A stretch of DNA of 29,145 nucleotides from Priapulus caudatus (Eukaryota; Priapulida; Priapulimorpha; Priapulimorphida; Priapulidae), in the NCBI RefSeq assembly GCF_000485595.1, contig NW_014578540.1, forward strand, positions 38,318 to 67,462, given 5' to 3'. The translations under genes and the position numbers were made by a program. Of this stretch, positions 1-10,749 are shown piece after piece. Within the stretch, counting starts at the first letter, position 1. The number at the start of each line of letters is the position of its first letter. The notes beneath the pieces are model-generated. The model had not been told where the DNA came from and made no database searches. It was given only the letters and a program-made list of their open reading frames with translations.

Positions 1-426
1 GAATACGTCACCCTGTTGCGTCTTCCAATTGCTCCCATGTCCATCGCCCGCGCCTCCTTTCTTCTTCTACCCCCTCGGCTATCTTCCATGCCCTATTTTC
101 TTAGTCTCCCACCCCTCACTTTCTCAGCAAGCTATATTATTCAGTTATTATTCAGTTCATATTATATGCCTAAAACGGTGCTCGCGCATGCGCAATAACT
201 ACCAAAAGAAATATTATTTTGCAAAAATTATGCGTTTAATATGAAGAGGAGGTATTCTAGCATAGATTTATATGATAAAATTCCATCAGTAGAATTATAT
301 AAAGAAATAGAAAGACAATCGTGCATGTAAGGTGCGCGCAGCCTATACCAGTGAGTATATAATCTATATATATGTGTACTATATATTATGTATATATTAC
401 TGTATATATGTGTACTATATAATATA
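1..426. other. AT-rich non-coding stretch
   Basis: I see no supported gene here. The first 130 bases are pyrimidine-rich and the last 90 are TA/TG-rich alternating sequence. A GCGCATGCGC-like motif (NRF-1-type) lies near 186-193. Short open frames have no recognisable domain. Confidence 0.5.
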
Positions 427-506
427 TATATTACTATACCAGTGAGTAATTTATGGAGCACATGTTGAGGTCGATGGAGCACATCTCCAAGGCGATGTAC
501 ACATAT

Positions 507-1067
507 GAGGCACTCAGGTACATAGTGGAACATCCCGCTTTTTTCACTTTTCGATTTTATTATTTGAATAGGTGGCGTAATTGTAAAGTATAATTTTGTG
601 GCAGAATGGACCTAAACCGTTAGGGTCGCATGTCCTCACTAATGTTACATATATTCCACTCTGCTTCTCAACGTTGCGAATAAAAACCATACGATGCAAA
701 TTGTGGACTTTCCCATAACAAAAATGGCGGCTAGATATTTCTCAGTTGCAGAAATTGCGAGAAATTAATTGCAGGGAAAACAGTGACCTTGATGCTTTCT
801 GATGACCCCAAAATTACCATCAAGTATGTTACTGGGATGAAGTAAAGTCCAACAGACACTGACAGAGTGACAGTTGACACAGATTCTACAGATGCATTGA
901 GGGTAACGTTTGAAAACTTGTAATATTTTTGATGGTGGTCGTTGGTCATTTTTGTTCACTGAAGGGTCGTAAAAAAATGTTAAAAATGTCGTTAAAACTT
1001 TAACATCCAATTTGCTCAAAATGGAAAAAAGCGGGATGTTTCCGCGGTATGGAAGCCTGAGGGGCTC
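507..1067. mobile_element. 561-bp non-autonomous inverted-repeat element nested in the repeat array
   Basis: The left end (507 onward, starting GAGGCACTCAGG) and the reverse complement of the right end (ending at 1067, starting GAGCCCCTCAGG) match over about 45 bases, including an exact 16-base core AACATCCCGCTTTTTT at 529-544 and its complement at 1025-1040. The flanks are the two halves of one unit of the surrounding array, and ATAT occurs at both junctions (503-506 and 1068-1071), a possible target-site duplication. No transposase frame is visible, so this is a MITE-like, non-autonomous DNA transposon. The superfamily is not assignable from what I see. Confidence 0.7.
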
Positions 1068-2838
1068 ATATTACTGAACATAATGATTAACATGTTCTGA
1101 AATAAATATTGTTAACATCCAATGCTTTCTCTGAGGAGTTTATTTGGTGCGATTTACCAGATGAAATTTATACACGTGACGCAGAATATAATTGAGCAAA
1201 ATATACATATATTATCAAGTGTAATTTTTGGATGCAACATGTGAGGTCGATGGAGCACATCTCCAAGGCGATGTACACATATACTGACACTAATGATTAC
1301 ATGAGTGCAGAAATAAATATGTAACATCAAATGCTTTCATATAGTAGCATATTATACATTTATAGACATTATCGTCATTATAGAAACCTTGGAGGGTGTG
1401 ACCCAAAAGAGATCATATATTTCTGACTCATGTTAATTCATTTATGTGTCATAATCATGTGTACATCGCCTTGGAAGATGTGGCTCCATGCGACCTCAAC
1501 ATGTGCTCTATAAATTACCACTTGATAATATATGTATATTTTCTCAACTTATATTCGCGTCATTGTATAAATTTCATCTGTAATCGCACCAAAATAACTC
1601 CTCAGAGAAAGCATGATGTTACATATTTATTTCTGACTACTCATTTAATCATTATGTGTCAGTAGGGCCTATATGTGTACATCGCCTTGGAGATGTGCTC
1701 CATCGACCTCAACATGTGCTCCATAAATTACACTTGATAATATATGTATATGTACAACATGACGCGAATATAATTGAGAAATATACATATATTATCAAGT
1801 GTAATTTATGGAGCACATGTTGAGGTCGAATGGAGCACATCTCCAAGGCAATGTTACACATATACTACACATAATGATTAACATGAGTCTCAGAAATAAA
1901 TATGTAACATTCAATGCTGTTCTCTGAGGAGTTATTTTTGGTGCGATTACAGATTGAAATTTATACACATGACGCGATATAATTGAGAAAAATATACATA
2001 TATTATCAAGTGTAATTTATGGAGCACGTGTTGAGGTCGATGGAGCACATTCTCAAGGCGATGTACACATATACTACACATAATGATTAACATGAGTCAG
2101 AAATAAATATGTAACATCAATGCTTCATATAGTAGCATATATATATATATATATATGTATATGGTAGGCTATAATGTTAGGCGTATGCTAGGCGTATAAT
2201 GTTACGCTATGCGATGTGCAATAGCCTTTGCATTGCACGTATTAGTGGTAGCCATAATGTAAGCGGCGCCTCGCCTGGCCTGATTGTGACGCTTGCGTGA
2301 CGGTCATTATAGAAACCTGGAGGTGTGACCCAAAGAGATATTTATTTCTGACTTATGTTAAATTCATTATGTGTCAGTATATGTGTACACTCGGCCTTGG
2401 AGATGTGCTCCATCGACCTCACATGTGCTCCATAAATTACACTTGATAATATATGTATATTTCTCCAATTATATTCGCGTCATTGGTACATATACATATA
2501 TTTCAGTGGACAATTTATGGAGCACATGTTGAAGTCGATGGAGCACATCTCCAAGCGATGTACACAATATACTGACACATAATGATTAACATGAGTCAAA
2601 ATAAATATGTAACATCAATGCTTTTCGCTGAGGAGTTATTTTTTGGTGCGATTACGATGAAATTTATACACATGACGCGAATATAATTGAGAAAATATAC
2701 ATATATTATCAAGTGTAATTTATGGAGCACATGTTGAGGTCGATGGAGCACATCTCCAAGGCGATGTACACATATACTGACACATAATGATTAACATGAG
2801 TCAGAAATAAATATGTAACATCAATGCTTCATATAGTA

Positions 2839-2840
2839 GC

Positions 2841-2877
<37 letters not shown>

Positions 2878-2903
2878 TATAATATATATATATATTTTAT
2901 ATG
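2839..2903. repeat. (TA)n microsatellite
   Basis: Nearly pure alternating TA with a few interruptions, located at the end of an array unit. A shorter TA run occurs at the equivalent place in another unit near 2138-2158. Confidence 0.85.
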
Positions 2904-2982
2904 GTAGCTATATGTAGGCGTATGCTTATGCGTATAATGTTTTTAACGCTATGCGATGTGCAATAGCCTTTGCATTGCACGT

Positions 2983-3170
2983 AGTTCGATTTTGTGGAAC
3001 CGGTTCGACAGAATTGAGTTTTGTGTTTACAAAATTGAGTTTTGTGGAACCGGTTCGACAGAATTGAGTTTTGTGTTTACAAAATTGAGTTTTGTGGAAC
3101 CGGTTCGACAGAATTGAGTTTTGTGTTTACAAAATTAAGTTCTGTGGAACCGGTTCGACAGAATTGAGCC
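2983..3170. repeat. 50-bp tandem repeat, about four copies
   Basis: The segment CGGTTCGACAGAATTGAG recurs at 3001, 3051, 3101 and 3151, an exact 50-base spacing. Each unit also contains TTTTGTGTTTACAAAATTGA. The middle copies are almost identical, and the last carries substitutions, as expected at the edge of an array. Confidence 0.93.
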
Positions 3171-3387
3171 CTGTCCTGCATGGCGCCCCGTAAGTTCACA
3201 GTTCGTTTTTGTTTAAGAGGGTGAGATAAAGGTCATGTTTGCTATTAATTATTTTCTCATAGCGGGTTAAAGTACAAGCACTATGTCAAACCAGCTGATT
3301 AAATTATAAGTTTGCTTTATTAGCTCATAGTAAAGAATTACGTGCGGATTGTGACTGGGTACACTTGGCTTAGTTCCAGGCAATAAC

Positions 3388-3442
3388 CACGTGTCTGGTT
3401 CACATATAAAAGTCAGCTTGACATGCCGCGTACAATCATTCT
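3388..3442 (+). promoter_or_regulatory. Candidate core promoter: E-box, TATA box, initiator
   Basis: A CACGTG E-box (3388-3393) lies 11 bases upstream of TATAAAAG (3405-3412). An initiator-like TCATTCT is centred on the A at 3438, which puts the TATA box at -33 to -28. This spacing is typical of RNA polymerase II TATA promoters. No conserved gene product is attached to it, so this is a prediction from motif spacing. A solo LTR promoter is an alternative. Confidence 0.4.
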
Positions 3443-3616
3443 GTTAGATTTTGTCTCACCTCGGAGTTTCTACACAAGCACTCTGTGTGATAAAGTATTC
3501 GTTCCTTCTTTTAGAAGCTGCCCTACTGGCACCATCGGCTGACATTTAAATATTCCGAAAACGGTAACACTATGTTGCTGTCTCTTTGTTTCTAACCTTT
3601 GAAAACCTCGTTGCAG
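3438..3616 (+). other. Possible non-coding first exon
   Basis: From the predicted initiator the transcript would run to a good splice donor, CAG|GTAAGC, at 3616/3617. Only a very short upstream frame (ATGTTGCTG near 3570) lies inside it. It could be a 5' UTR exon of a downstream plus-strand gene such as the LRAT-domain exon at 6410, but no sequence here proves the connection. Confidence 0.25.
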
Positions 3617-4532
3617 GTAAGCAAAATTTCTCGAATATAAATATTTTTCCTGGTAGTTGCTGAATATTCCAAAAACTGTCAAGAAGAATTGTTAATTTTC
3701 AGTGTTTACCTATCATGCATTGTAGTTTTACCAAACATAGACAGTATTACACTAATGATGCTAAATATACTTCTCTCACTTTATTTGTTTTCCATGTGGC
3801 AGATGTGGTGTTGTAATACTTTCTCTGATAATCTCAGCACATAAGCTTGTAACAGCATGACGATATTGAGTCTATAGGCAGAAATGTTAAGTTGTTAACG
3901 TTCAAATTGTGGTCAACCACGTGGTGCGTTGCTCTTGCAATTCTGCAGACATTTATTTGTTTATGTAGTCTATGACCATGAACCTTGTATCGGATTATGA
4001 CCACAAGCATTCTTCAGTGCTGGAGCAGTTGTACAGTAGTTACCTAACTTTCAGACTACTGTCTTGCAATCATGCTGTCCTTGTAATCACCCTTGGTGAT
4101 TTCCCAGGTGTGAATTTCATGGATTGATATATGCTTTAAGTATGACGATAGTAAAACCCACAAAGAGTGCAAAGTCATACAGGAAATTTCAGCCACTTGC
4201 GACCCATTCGCTGATATCAAATTTGTTTGGAAGCGAGCGTCAGGGATTCGGACACCATGTTTCTGCGCAAACTATACTTGTATCGTTCGCCGACCATGCA
4301 ACTACTAGTATAGTGTTGGTTTAGCAAACAAGTGTGGGGGGAATTGTGGTTCGGTGGCGCGCGAATCCTGTTGATAGAAAAATGTACACGTGTTTCTGTA
4401 AAGTAAGATAAGGTTTTTATAAATAACATGTTGGCGGCGTTACAATGTGTATGGTTGGCGGAAAATACGGTGTGTGTATGTAAACTGACATATGGTTGGA
4501 CTAAATTGGCAAACCGTACACCATACGTAGGC
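3617..4532. other. Unannotated non-coding stretch
   Basis: No domain, tandem repeat or RNA gene recognised. Open frames on either strand (for example 4217-4624 minus) have no family resemblance, and the latter runs into the neighbouring foldback element. Confidence 0.45.
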
Positions 4533-4540
4533 GCCGTTAT

Positions 4541-5497
4541 CACAGGCACTTGAAGCGTTTCAACTGTAAACACACGCCGCCGCCATTGCGCGCACACTGA
4601 CACATAAATATATATATATATCAAGAGCTAATAATACCTAGAGTGTACAACGGAAAAACGGGAAAATAGTGCTATTTCACGACAACATTATTTTACTTTG
4701 CCTGCGAGTCTATAATAATTTCATGGTATTGCATTAAGCAGAATTCTTTGCTCTCTAAAACAAGACCAACCGCTTGTCATACGATACTCCTAGGCGGAGA
4801 TATCGGCTCTAACCTCCCCTCCCAACATGCCAAAACCGCCGCCTCGAATCTACTTCTGTCCCCATCCTTCACGCGCTAAGCGTTGCTTCGTGAGAGTTCG
4901 GTTTTCCGCCATAATTTTATGAATGATTTTCGGGTGCAGGTGCAGGGTGGAGGTGACTTTCGGGGCATCGCCTATGCCTTATCTCCCATTATCTTTCCTA
5001 GCACGGTTAATGCGCCGTCATGATGGAGCCGGCAATGTTTTTTTTAATTAAGTCTCTACAAAGCAGCTAGTAAGAGTACCAAATTTGGGCATATGGACAC
5101 TCAATTATCAGCGCTCTCACAGCGTGACGGAAACCGATAGCCGAAATGCTTAGACGCGTGAAGGATGGGGACAGAAGTGGATTCGAGGCGGCGTTTTGCA
5201 TGTGGAGGGGAGGTTTAGGAGCCGATAATCTCCGCCTAGGAGTATCGTATTGACATAGCGGTTGGTCTTGCTTTTAGAGAGCAAAGAATTCTGCTTAATG
5301 CAATACATGAAATTATTATACACTCGCAGGCAAAGTAGAATAATGTTGTCGTGAAATAGCACTATTTTCCCGTTTTTCCGTTGTACACTCTAGGTATTAT
5401 TAGCTCTTGATATATATGTTATATATATATTTATGTGTCAGAGTGCGCGCAATGGCGGCGGCTTATGTTTACAGTTGAAACGCTTCAAGTGCCTGTG
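4541..5497. mobile_element. 957-bp foldback DNA element with ~340-bp terminal inverted repeats
   Basis: The left arm (about 4541-4880) and right arm (about 5153-5497) are reverse complements with scattered differences, separated by about 270 bases. The ends read CACAGGCACTTGAAGCG and its complement. The flanks carry an exact 8-base direct repeat GCCGTTAT at 4533-4540 and 5498-5505. An 8-bp duplication with CA...TG ends is known for hAT and P-like DNA transposons, so hAT-like is the leading inference. The 270-base centre has no transposase frame, making it non-autonomous. A relative sharing the same ends lies at 19514-19897. Confidence 0.88.
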
Positions 5498-5505
5498 GCC
5501 GTTAT

Positions 5506-6409
5506 ATTATAATCATAAATAAGCGATTCTTCCCCGCGCTAGGTTCAGGTATAAACCTACCAGCCCTCATCGCCCTGCGTTTGTCTGTTTCTCCCAGATC
5601 TACTGCTGTTGGTGATAAGGAGCGCAGTGTACCTATACACAGCTACCGGAGTATTGCTTAAACTTAGGCAGGGCTTCTATACAAAGCTAACTAAACACCG
5701 GTGAGTTATTGTGATTATTTATATTCTCAAACAACATTCTTTCTGTAAGGACACGCTTTTTCGTCATCACTCCCAACTTTCTCGTTTTCCTTTTTCAACT
5801 TCTGGATGTCTGTCGCTCCACGTCTTTCTAACAGTAAGTACAGTACGTAACAGTAACTCGTGGCTATACCTCTTCGCTCGTCTCTTTGGCTTTAGCTTTT
5901 CCTCTCATCGGCGTCTCCATCCCTCATCTCATACGTACGTCCTACCTTATATACTCTCTTTATATACTCTTTCTTTCATACGTCCCATCTCCTACCTTTT
6001 CGTGCCATCCTTTTCGACACCCTGTCACTCTGTCAACCCAAAGCGTCATCACTATCTACGTGGTAATTTACTGCTGGATCACTTGATCAGCCCAACAATA
6101 TTTCAGTTGTCCCAGATTTAAAGACATGCTTAGGATCATGACACAACAGAATCTCATAGCCAACCTTGACCGAGTAGCTAGCATAATCCCAACCTAATCC
6201 TTAAACCCTGCATTAAATTCCCGGGTGCTAGTGTAACTGGGGTTGAACGCATATCATCTCACTGTTGAAGTAATGGGAATTGGAGACGAGGCATTATATC
6301 TTCGAGGCATTAACAAACTGACATTCTATCGTCAGATGTTTACACGTCCTATCTCTCACACACTCAACCACTATGTGGAGCCGCTGACTGTTTGCTGTAT
6401 GTTGTATAG
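5506..6409. other. Pyrimidine-rich stretch upstream of the LRAT exon
   Basis: Positions 5700-6010 are T/C-rich on the plus strand and open in one frame, but the translation is low-complexity Ser/Phe/Leu/His with no known domain. Upstream untranslated or intronic sequence of the LRAT-domain gene is possible but unproven. Confidence 0.35.
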
Positions 6410-6967
6410 ATGCTGCTGTCTCATGACATCAGTAAAGACGAGTTGAGGAGAGGCGACCACATCTACGTGTGGCGGTCCGTCTACCGTCACCATGGCATCT
6501 GGGACGGCAGAAAAGTCATCCACTTCAGTGGCGCAAAATCTGGCGACAAATCCAACGCGACAATAGGCAGAGATACCCTCGACGTATTCCTAGATGGTGG
6601 TAATCTTAAGATCTACCGTTACGGTATGAGCACGTGGAATACAAAGTCATGGTACGAGTTTGCTGGCGCGTCTACAACGGCTGAGAGCGACCCGCCGGAT
6701 ACGGTGATGAATCGAACAGAGAGCCGAATCGGAGATGCCGATTACAACCAGCTTTATACCAACTGCCTACATTTCGCGCTCTGGTGCAAGTTGGGAGGAC
6801 GCGGCGGCAATGTGCGTATGCAAACAACCCCAGCTAAAGAGTTTTTTGTAACGTTAATGTGTAGGATTGTTGTAAAAACGTTTTTATCATCAACGTCAGC
6901 AAGCTATCGCGCATGCGCGCCGGTAAGCGGACTACCGCGTATTCTTCTCTTATCGCTAGTAACTTGA
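6410..6967 (+). CDS. LRAT/H-REV107-family domain protein (exon or single-exon frame)
   Basis: The frame encodes an LRAT domain (NlpC/P60-like thiol fold; acyltransferases and phospholipases acting on membrane lipids). Visible in order: an acidic/basic start followed by RRGDHIYVWR, the catalytic-type histidine segment YRHHGIWDG (about residues 25-33), VIHFSG (about 36-41), the spacer segment SDPPDTVMNR, and the cysteine segment NCLHFALWCKLG (about 119-130). The His-His-Cys layout and the roughly 120-residue span fit the family. Translation starts at the ATG at 6410, directly after a TATAG that could instead be a splice acceptor, so the true start may lie in an upstream exon. The last ~40 residues do not look like the usual family C-terminus, and a good donor CCG|GTAAGC lies at 6922/6923, so the real exon may end there. 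The exact substrate cannot be inferred. Confidence 0.72.
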   Translation: MLLSHDISKDELRRGDHIYVWRSVYRHHGIWDGRKVIHFSGAKSGDKSNATIGRDTLDVFLDGGNLKIYRYGMSTWNTKSWYEFAGASTTAESDPPDTVMNRTESRIGDADYNQLYTNCLHFALWCKLGGRGGNVRMQTTPAKEFFVTLMCRIVVKTFLSSTSASYRACAPVSGLPRILLLSLVT

Positions 6968-7150
6968 CCACTGAATTATAACACTATATGTTATTGTTCA
7001 GTGAACGTGACACACATTTATCAGTATTAGTAACTACAGTGACATAGTTAGATAAATCCTTCCCCCGCCTATATGGCGCATAGGGCAGTGCCTAGCTCTA
7101 GGCTAACGCTCTATTATAAGCTTTCCCAACTTTAAAGTCATTAATATCGT

Positions 7151-7266
7151 AATATAAAAGAGATATCAATGGGGCGGATTGATATAAAAGAGATATCGAG
7201 GGGGTGGTTCGATATTAAATAGATATAAAGGGGGGGTTAGATATAAAATAGATATCAATGGGATAT
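7151..7266. repeat. ~30-bp tandem repeat, four degenerate copies
   Basis: Copies begin near 7151, 7181, 7211 and 7240, each with GATATAAAAGAGATAT followed by a G-rich run. It lies immediately before the 60-bp minisatellite. Confidence 0.85.
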
Positions 7267-7329
7267 GGAAGTCGGCGCTTCATTTGAGTCTGATCAAAGC
7301 GAGCTTGAAAGGAAGGCGTTGCTTTTCCA

Positions 7330-8285
7330 AGTAAAATGTTTGCTTCGTTTCGCTTGCCTTTGCTGCTCGAGCAAGCGAAATGCAGAGTGGGGGCATGTTC
7401 GCTTCGTTTCGCTCCCCTTTGCTGCTCGAGCAAGCAAAATACAGAGCAGGGGCATGTTCGCTCGCCTTCGTTGCGCGACCAAGTGAAATAGAGAGCAGGG
7501 CATCTTCGCTTCGTTTCGCTCGCCTTTGCTCCTCGAGCAAGCAAAATGCATAGCCGGGCATCTGCGCTTCGTTTCGCTCGCCTTTGTTACGCGAGCAAGC
7601 AAAATACAAAGCGGGGCATCTTTGCTTCGTTTCGCTCGCCTTTGCTGCTCGACCAAGCAAAATGCAGAGTGCGGGCATGTTCGCTTCACTCGCCTTTGCT
7701 GCTCGAGCCGGAAAAATACAGCGCGAGGCATCTTCACTTCGTTTCGCTCCTCTTCGCTGCTCGAGCAAGCAAAATACAGAGCGGGGCCATGTTCGCTTCG
7801 TTTCGCTCGACTTCATTGCGCGAGCAAGTGAAATACAGAGCGGGGGCATGTTCGTTTCGCTTCGCTCGACTTCGTTGCGCGAGCAAGCGAAATACAGAGC
7901 AGGGGCATGTTCGCTTCGTTTCGCTTGCCTTCGCTATGCAAGCAAACGAAATACAGAGCGGAGGCATCTTCGCTTTGTTTCGCTTGCCTTCACTACGCGA
8001 GCAAGCAAAATACAGAGCGGGGCATCTTCGCTTCGTTTCGCTTACCTTCACTGCTTGAGCAAGCAAAATATAGAGCGGGGGCATGTTTGCTTTGTTTCGC
8101 TTGCCTTTGCTACGCAAGCAAACGAAATACAGAGTGGGGGCATGTTCGCTTTGTTTCGCTCATTCTTCGCTGCTTGAGCAAGCAAAATACAGAGCGGGGG
8201 CATGTTCGCTTCGCTCGCCTTCGTTACGCGAGCAAGCGAAATGCATAGCCGGGCATCTTTGCTTTGTTTTGCTCGCCTTCGCTAC
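7330..8285. repeat. ~60-bp self-complementary minisatellite, array 1 (about 16 copies)
   Basis: The unit contains GCTTCGTTTCGCTCGCCTTT, GCTGCTCGAGCAAGCAAAAT and ACAGAGCGGGGGCATGTTC, with 59-60-base spacing. The middle of each unit is an imperfect palindrome around CTCGAG or its variants (ACGCGA, TATGCA), so each can form a small hairpin. Changes are often paired across the palindrome (for example GCTGCTCGAGC versus GTTACGCGAGC). Because the period is near a multiple of three, open frames appear in many frames on both strands. These are artefacts of the repeat, not proteins. Confidence 0.95.
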
Positions 8286-10749
8286 GGCGAAAACGCAACT
8301 GAGAACCAGCCCAGCCTTAGCTACACCACTCCCAAGCGCCCAAACAAGGTGAGGTAGTATTATCAGAAAACACCCCGGAAGAGGAGAACACACCGGATGA
8401 CAACACTATCCCCCTGTCGGCATGTCTCACACAACCACGCCGAGATAGTAACTCCGAGAACTACAGACTGCATGGAATCGTTACCAACCATGGCAAGCGA
8501 ATAGACTGCCGACAACCAAACACAAATTAGCTACCAATCAATGGCTTGCTCTCCACGAACCAACAGTCACTCCTCGGTCTGACAACACAACTACGGGGAC
8601 GCCTAACCGTAGTGACACGGAGCTTTCACTAATCTTCTGCCCGGTGTGCGCAGCACCGGGTTAGAGAACTCAAAACCACCCAAACGGTCCCTCGATTGCC
8701 CAGCTACCTGTGGCCCAGAACCTACCAGAACCTCCTCAGAATTAGCCTGAGGGCCAACCACTTGCTGCAACTTAACCGCTTGTGTCTTGAGGCTAGAACG
8801 AGAAAATCCTGAGCCAATAAACTCGTTCGACTCTGTGTCATCCTTCACCTGGGAATCCGTGCCCAGCAGATCAACCGCGAATTGACCCGCCACGTTCCCC
8901 GGACTACCAGACTCCACCAACACCTGCGTCAACACAAAATGCCCCATCTCCCAATCAGGAGAGAGGCGCACTCACACCACCGTAGACTTATAGGTTATCC
9001 ACGGCTACACCTCTCACTACACTATCAGGGGAAGCCTGAATCCCTCAGTCTTGCCCATCATCTGACACCAACAGCAGACGTAGGCAACCCACCCTCACGA
9101 TGGGAAAACAATGCATCACCTTCACGGTGAGAAAATACTGGGTCGCCTTCATGGTGACCCACTCCCAGCAGATTATCCGCTCGCCTCACACGAGTAGAAT
9201 ATGGACTCTCCTCGGCCTAACCAGGCACAAACCTGACACGTGGCGCAGGGCTGACTCTAGCCCGAGCCACCGACGGCGATTACGCATAACTCACTGCCGC
9301 TGTCCTGTCGAGCGGTGCATACCATGCGACCGTCTCTCGTTGACGTGGGCGAGTCCTCATCAACTCTTTGTGTGGAGTCAAACTACCACCAGTCCACCGC
9401 CTCGTGTCCGTACACCGACCCTATAAAAATCAAGGTCTGGTGCAATTACCACGCCTAGATGCCGCCTCCCGCGAGCACCCTTAAACGGCATCGTACTCCG
9501 CCCTCTCGGCAAACGTCGACTAACAAAATCACACTACTACTAACGCGCAACCGGCAGGTCTACGGCACCAGTTGTAGCGTTTCGTGTTTATCCGCGACAC
9601 CCGAGGGCGCCACCAATCGACACGTAGTGACTATCAATAACCTTAGGTAAGAACATTCACCCCGTAGGTCCGGATACATTGAAATGGCCGTATCGTCGCC
9701 AGCCAAACTCCGCTAGCCACCAGAGCACCTCAGTGCTACTGCGCTCTCTTAGGACACGTTCACTCCAGCGTTCGTTCCGGCTCCGGTGCGATAGCGTGGT
9801 TAGTCAACAATGCCACACCACAAATATGACAACAGGGCACCTCACCCTGCTCTGCTGGCCTTACGTTACGTCTTATAATAAATGTCAACTCGGTGTATGA
9901 ACAAAGACTATACAGATATAGGCGTAGCCAGACAAAGGGCTAAATAACCGGCAGGCTCTCTACTGCACTGCTGCTCACAGCATAGGCCAGTTTCTATCCT
10001 GCACGTGAAGCGTTGGCACTCCCCTTTCTGTACTATTTTGGGAGTCCATTTAATACTCTACTCACTGTATTATTTACTTGCCCCACAAAAACAGGACAAT
10101 ACAACGGTGCCTACTCACCAACCAAAGCTCTTAATTGCGGCCGACTCTTTGCGGGGTCTCACCCACAAACCACGTTGACAATGGTGAACCGTATGGTACT
10201 GTACCAGTAACGTACCCTAGCTGTCGTCACCATACTCTCCAGCCTCCGCACACCACTCAGCCGGTCTCTTCACTCTATGCTCATACAGAGTGATACATGC
10301 TGCGGGGTCTACCTCACTCGACTCCCGCCACGAACCCGAGTGTTATCTCTCTAGACGCCCGAGACGAACTCGAGTGCTACCTCTTTTAACGCCCGAGACG
10401 AACTCCACTGTTAACTCGGCCAACTCCTGGGACAAAGCTCAACCGTGTCACTCCCGCCTCACACACCGAGTCAGCTGTTCGTTTCTCCCGCGCCACTTTC
10501 CGCCGCTAGAGGGGGTGGCTAACCAACCCAACATGGCTGCCCCATGTAGGGACTCGACTATCCACAACAACAATTGGTGAGCAGGCAAAACACCACGAAA
10601 ACGCACACTAATAGACATTAGACACCAGACATCACAAATAATTATACATTCACAAATACGGAACATTAACCCATACCCTGCCCGTGGTTTCCAATGAGCT
10701 ACCTCACAATTACCTAGCTGGAAACCGTGGTGACCGGTGCAACCGCCAC
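8286..10749. other. ~2.46-kb non-coding insert splitting the minisatellite
   Basis: At 8285 the minisatellite stops inside its palindrome and at about 10750 it resumes at nearly the same point of the unit, so this segment looks inserted. It is strongly A+C-rich on the plus strand and has no domain I recognise in any frame. The longest frames are under 180 residues and lack family features. Small paired hairpins occur at 9113-9163 (ATCACC-TTCA-CGGTGA type), and a short tandem repeat containing CGCCCGAGACGAACTC lies at 10350-10400. It may be a decayed retroelement read from the minus strand, but I cannot show this. Confidence 0.5.

Larger units (their letters stand above)
427..2905. repeat. Array of ~200-bp AT-rich repeat units in both orientations
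   Basis: A unit recurs containing a TTATGGAGCACATGTTGAGG segment, a GATGTACACATA segment, a TAATGATTAACATGAGTCAG segment, a CTGAGGAGTTATTTT segment and a CATGACGCGAATATAATTGA segment. Plus-orientation copies are seen near 440-506, 1190-1345, 1755-1960, 1965-2130, 2500-2690 and 2690-2850. Reverse-complement copies lie near 1440-1670, 1670-1760 and 2340-2490. Copies differ mostly by single-base indels. The alternating orientation suggests repeated insertion or inverted duplication of a short element rather than a simple satellite. No coding capacity is visible. Unit limits are approximate. Confidence 0.8.

Noticed and set aside
731-1019. Small minus-strand frames inside the 507-1067 element
   Set aside because: Under 90 residues, two overlapping frames, no transposase motif. 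The element looks non-coding.
5711-6121. 136-residue plus-strand frame upstream of the LRAT exon
   Set aside because: Low-complexity Ser/Phe/His/Leu sequence from a pyrimidine-rich stretch. No domain, and an overlapping frame is also open.
7280-8248. Long open frames on both strands through the 60-bp minisatellite
   Set aside because: The period is near a multiple of three and the unit lacks stops in several frames, so openness follows from the repeat. Translations are repetitive (ASKQN/RFARL type) in all frames with no domain.
7330-8285. CRISPR-like regularly spaced palindromic repeats
   Set aside because: Units are contiguous tandem repeats without unique spacers, in a clearly eukaryotic context.
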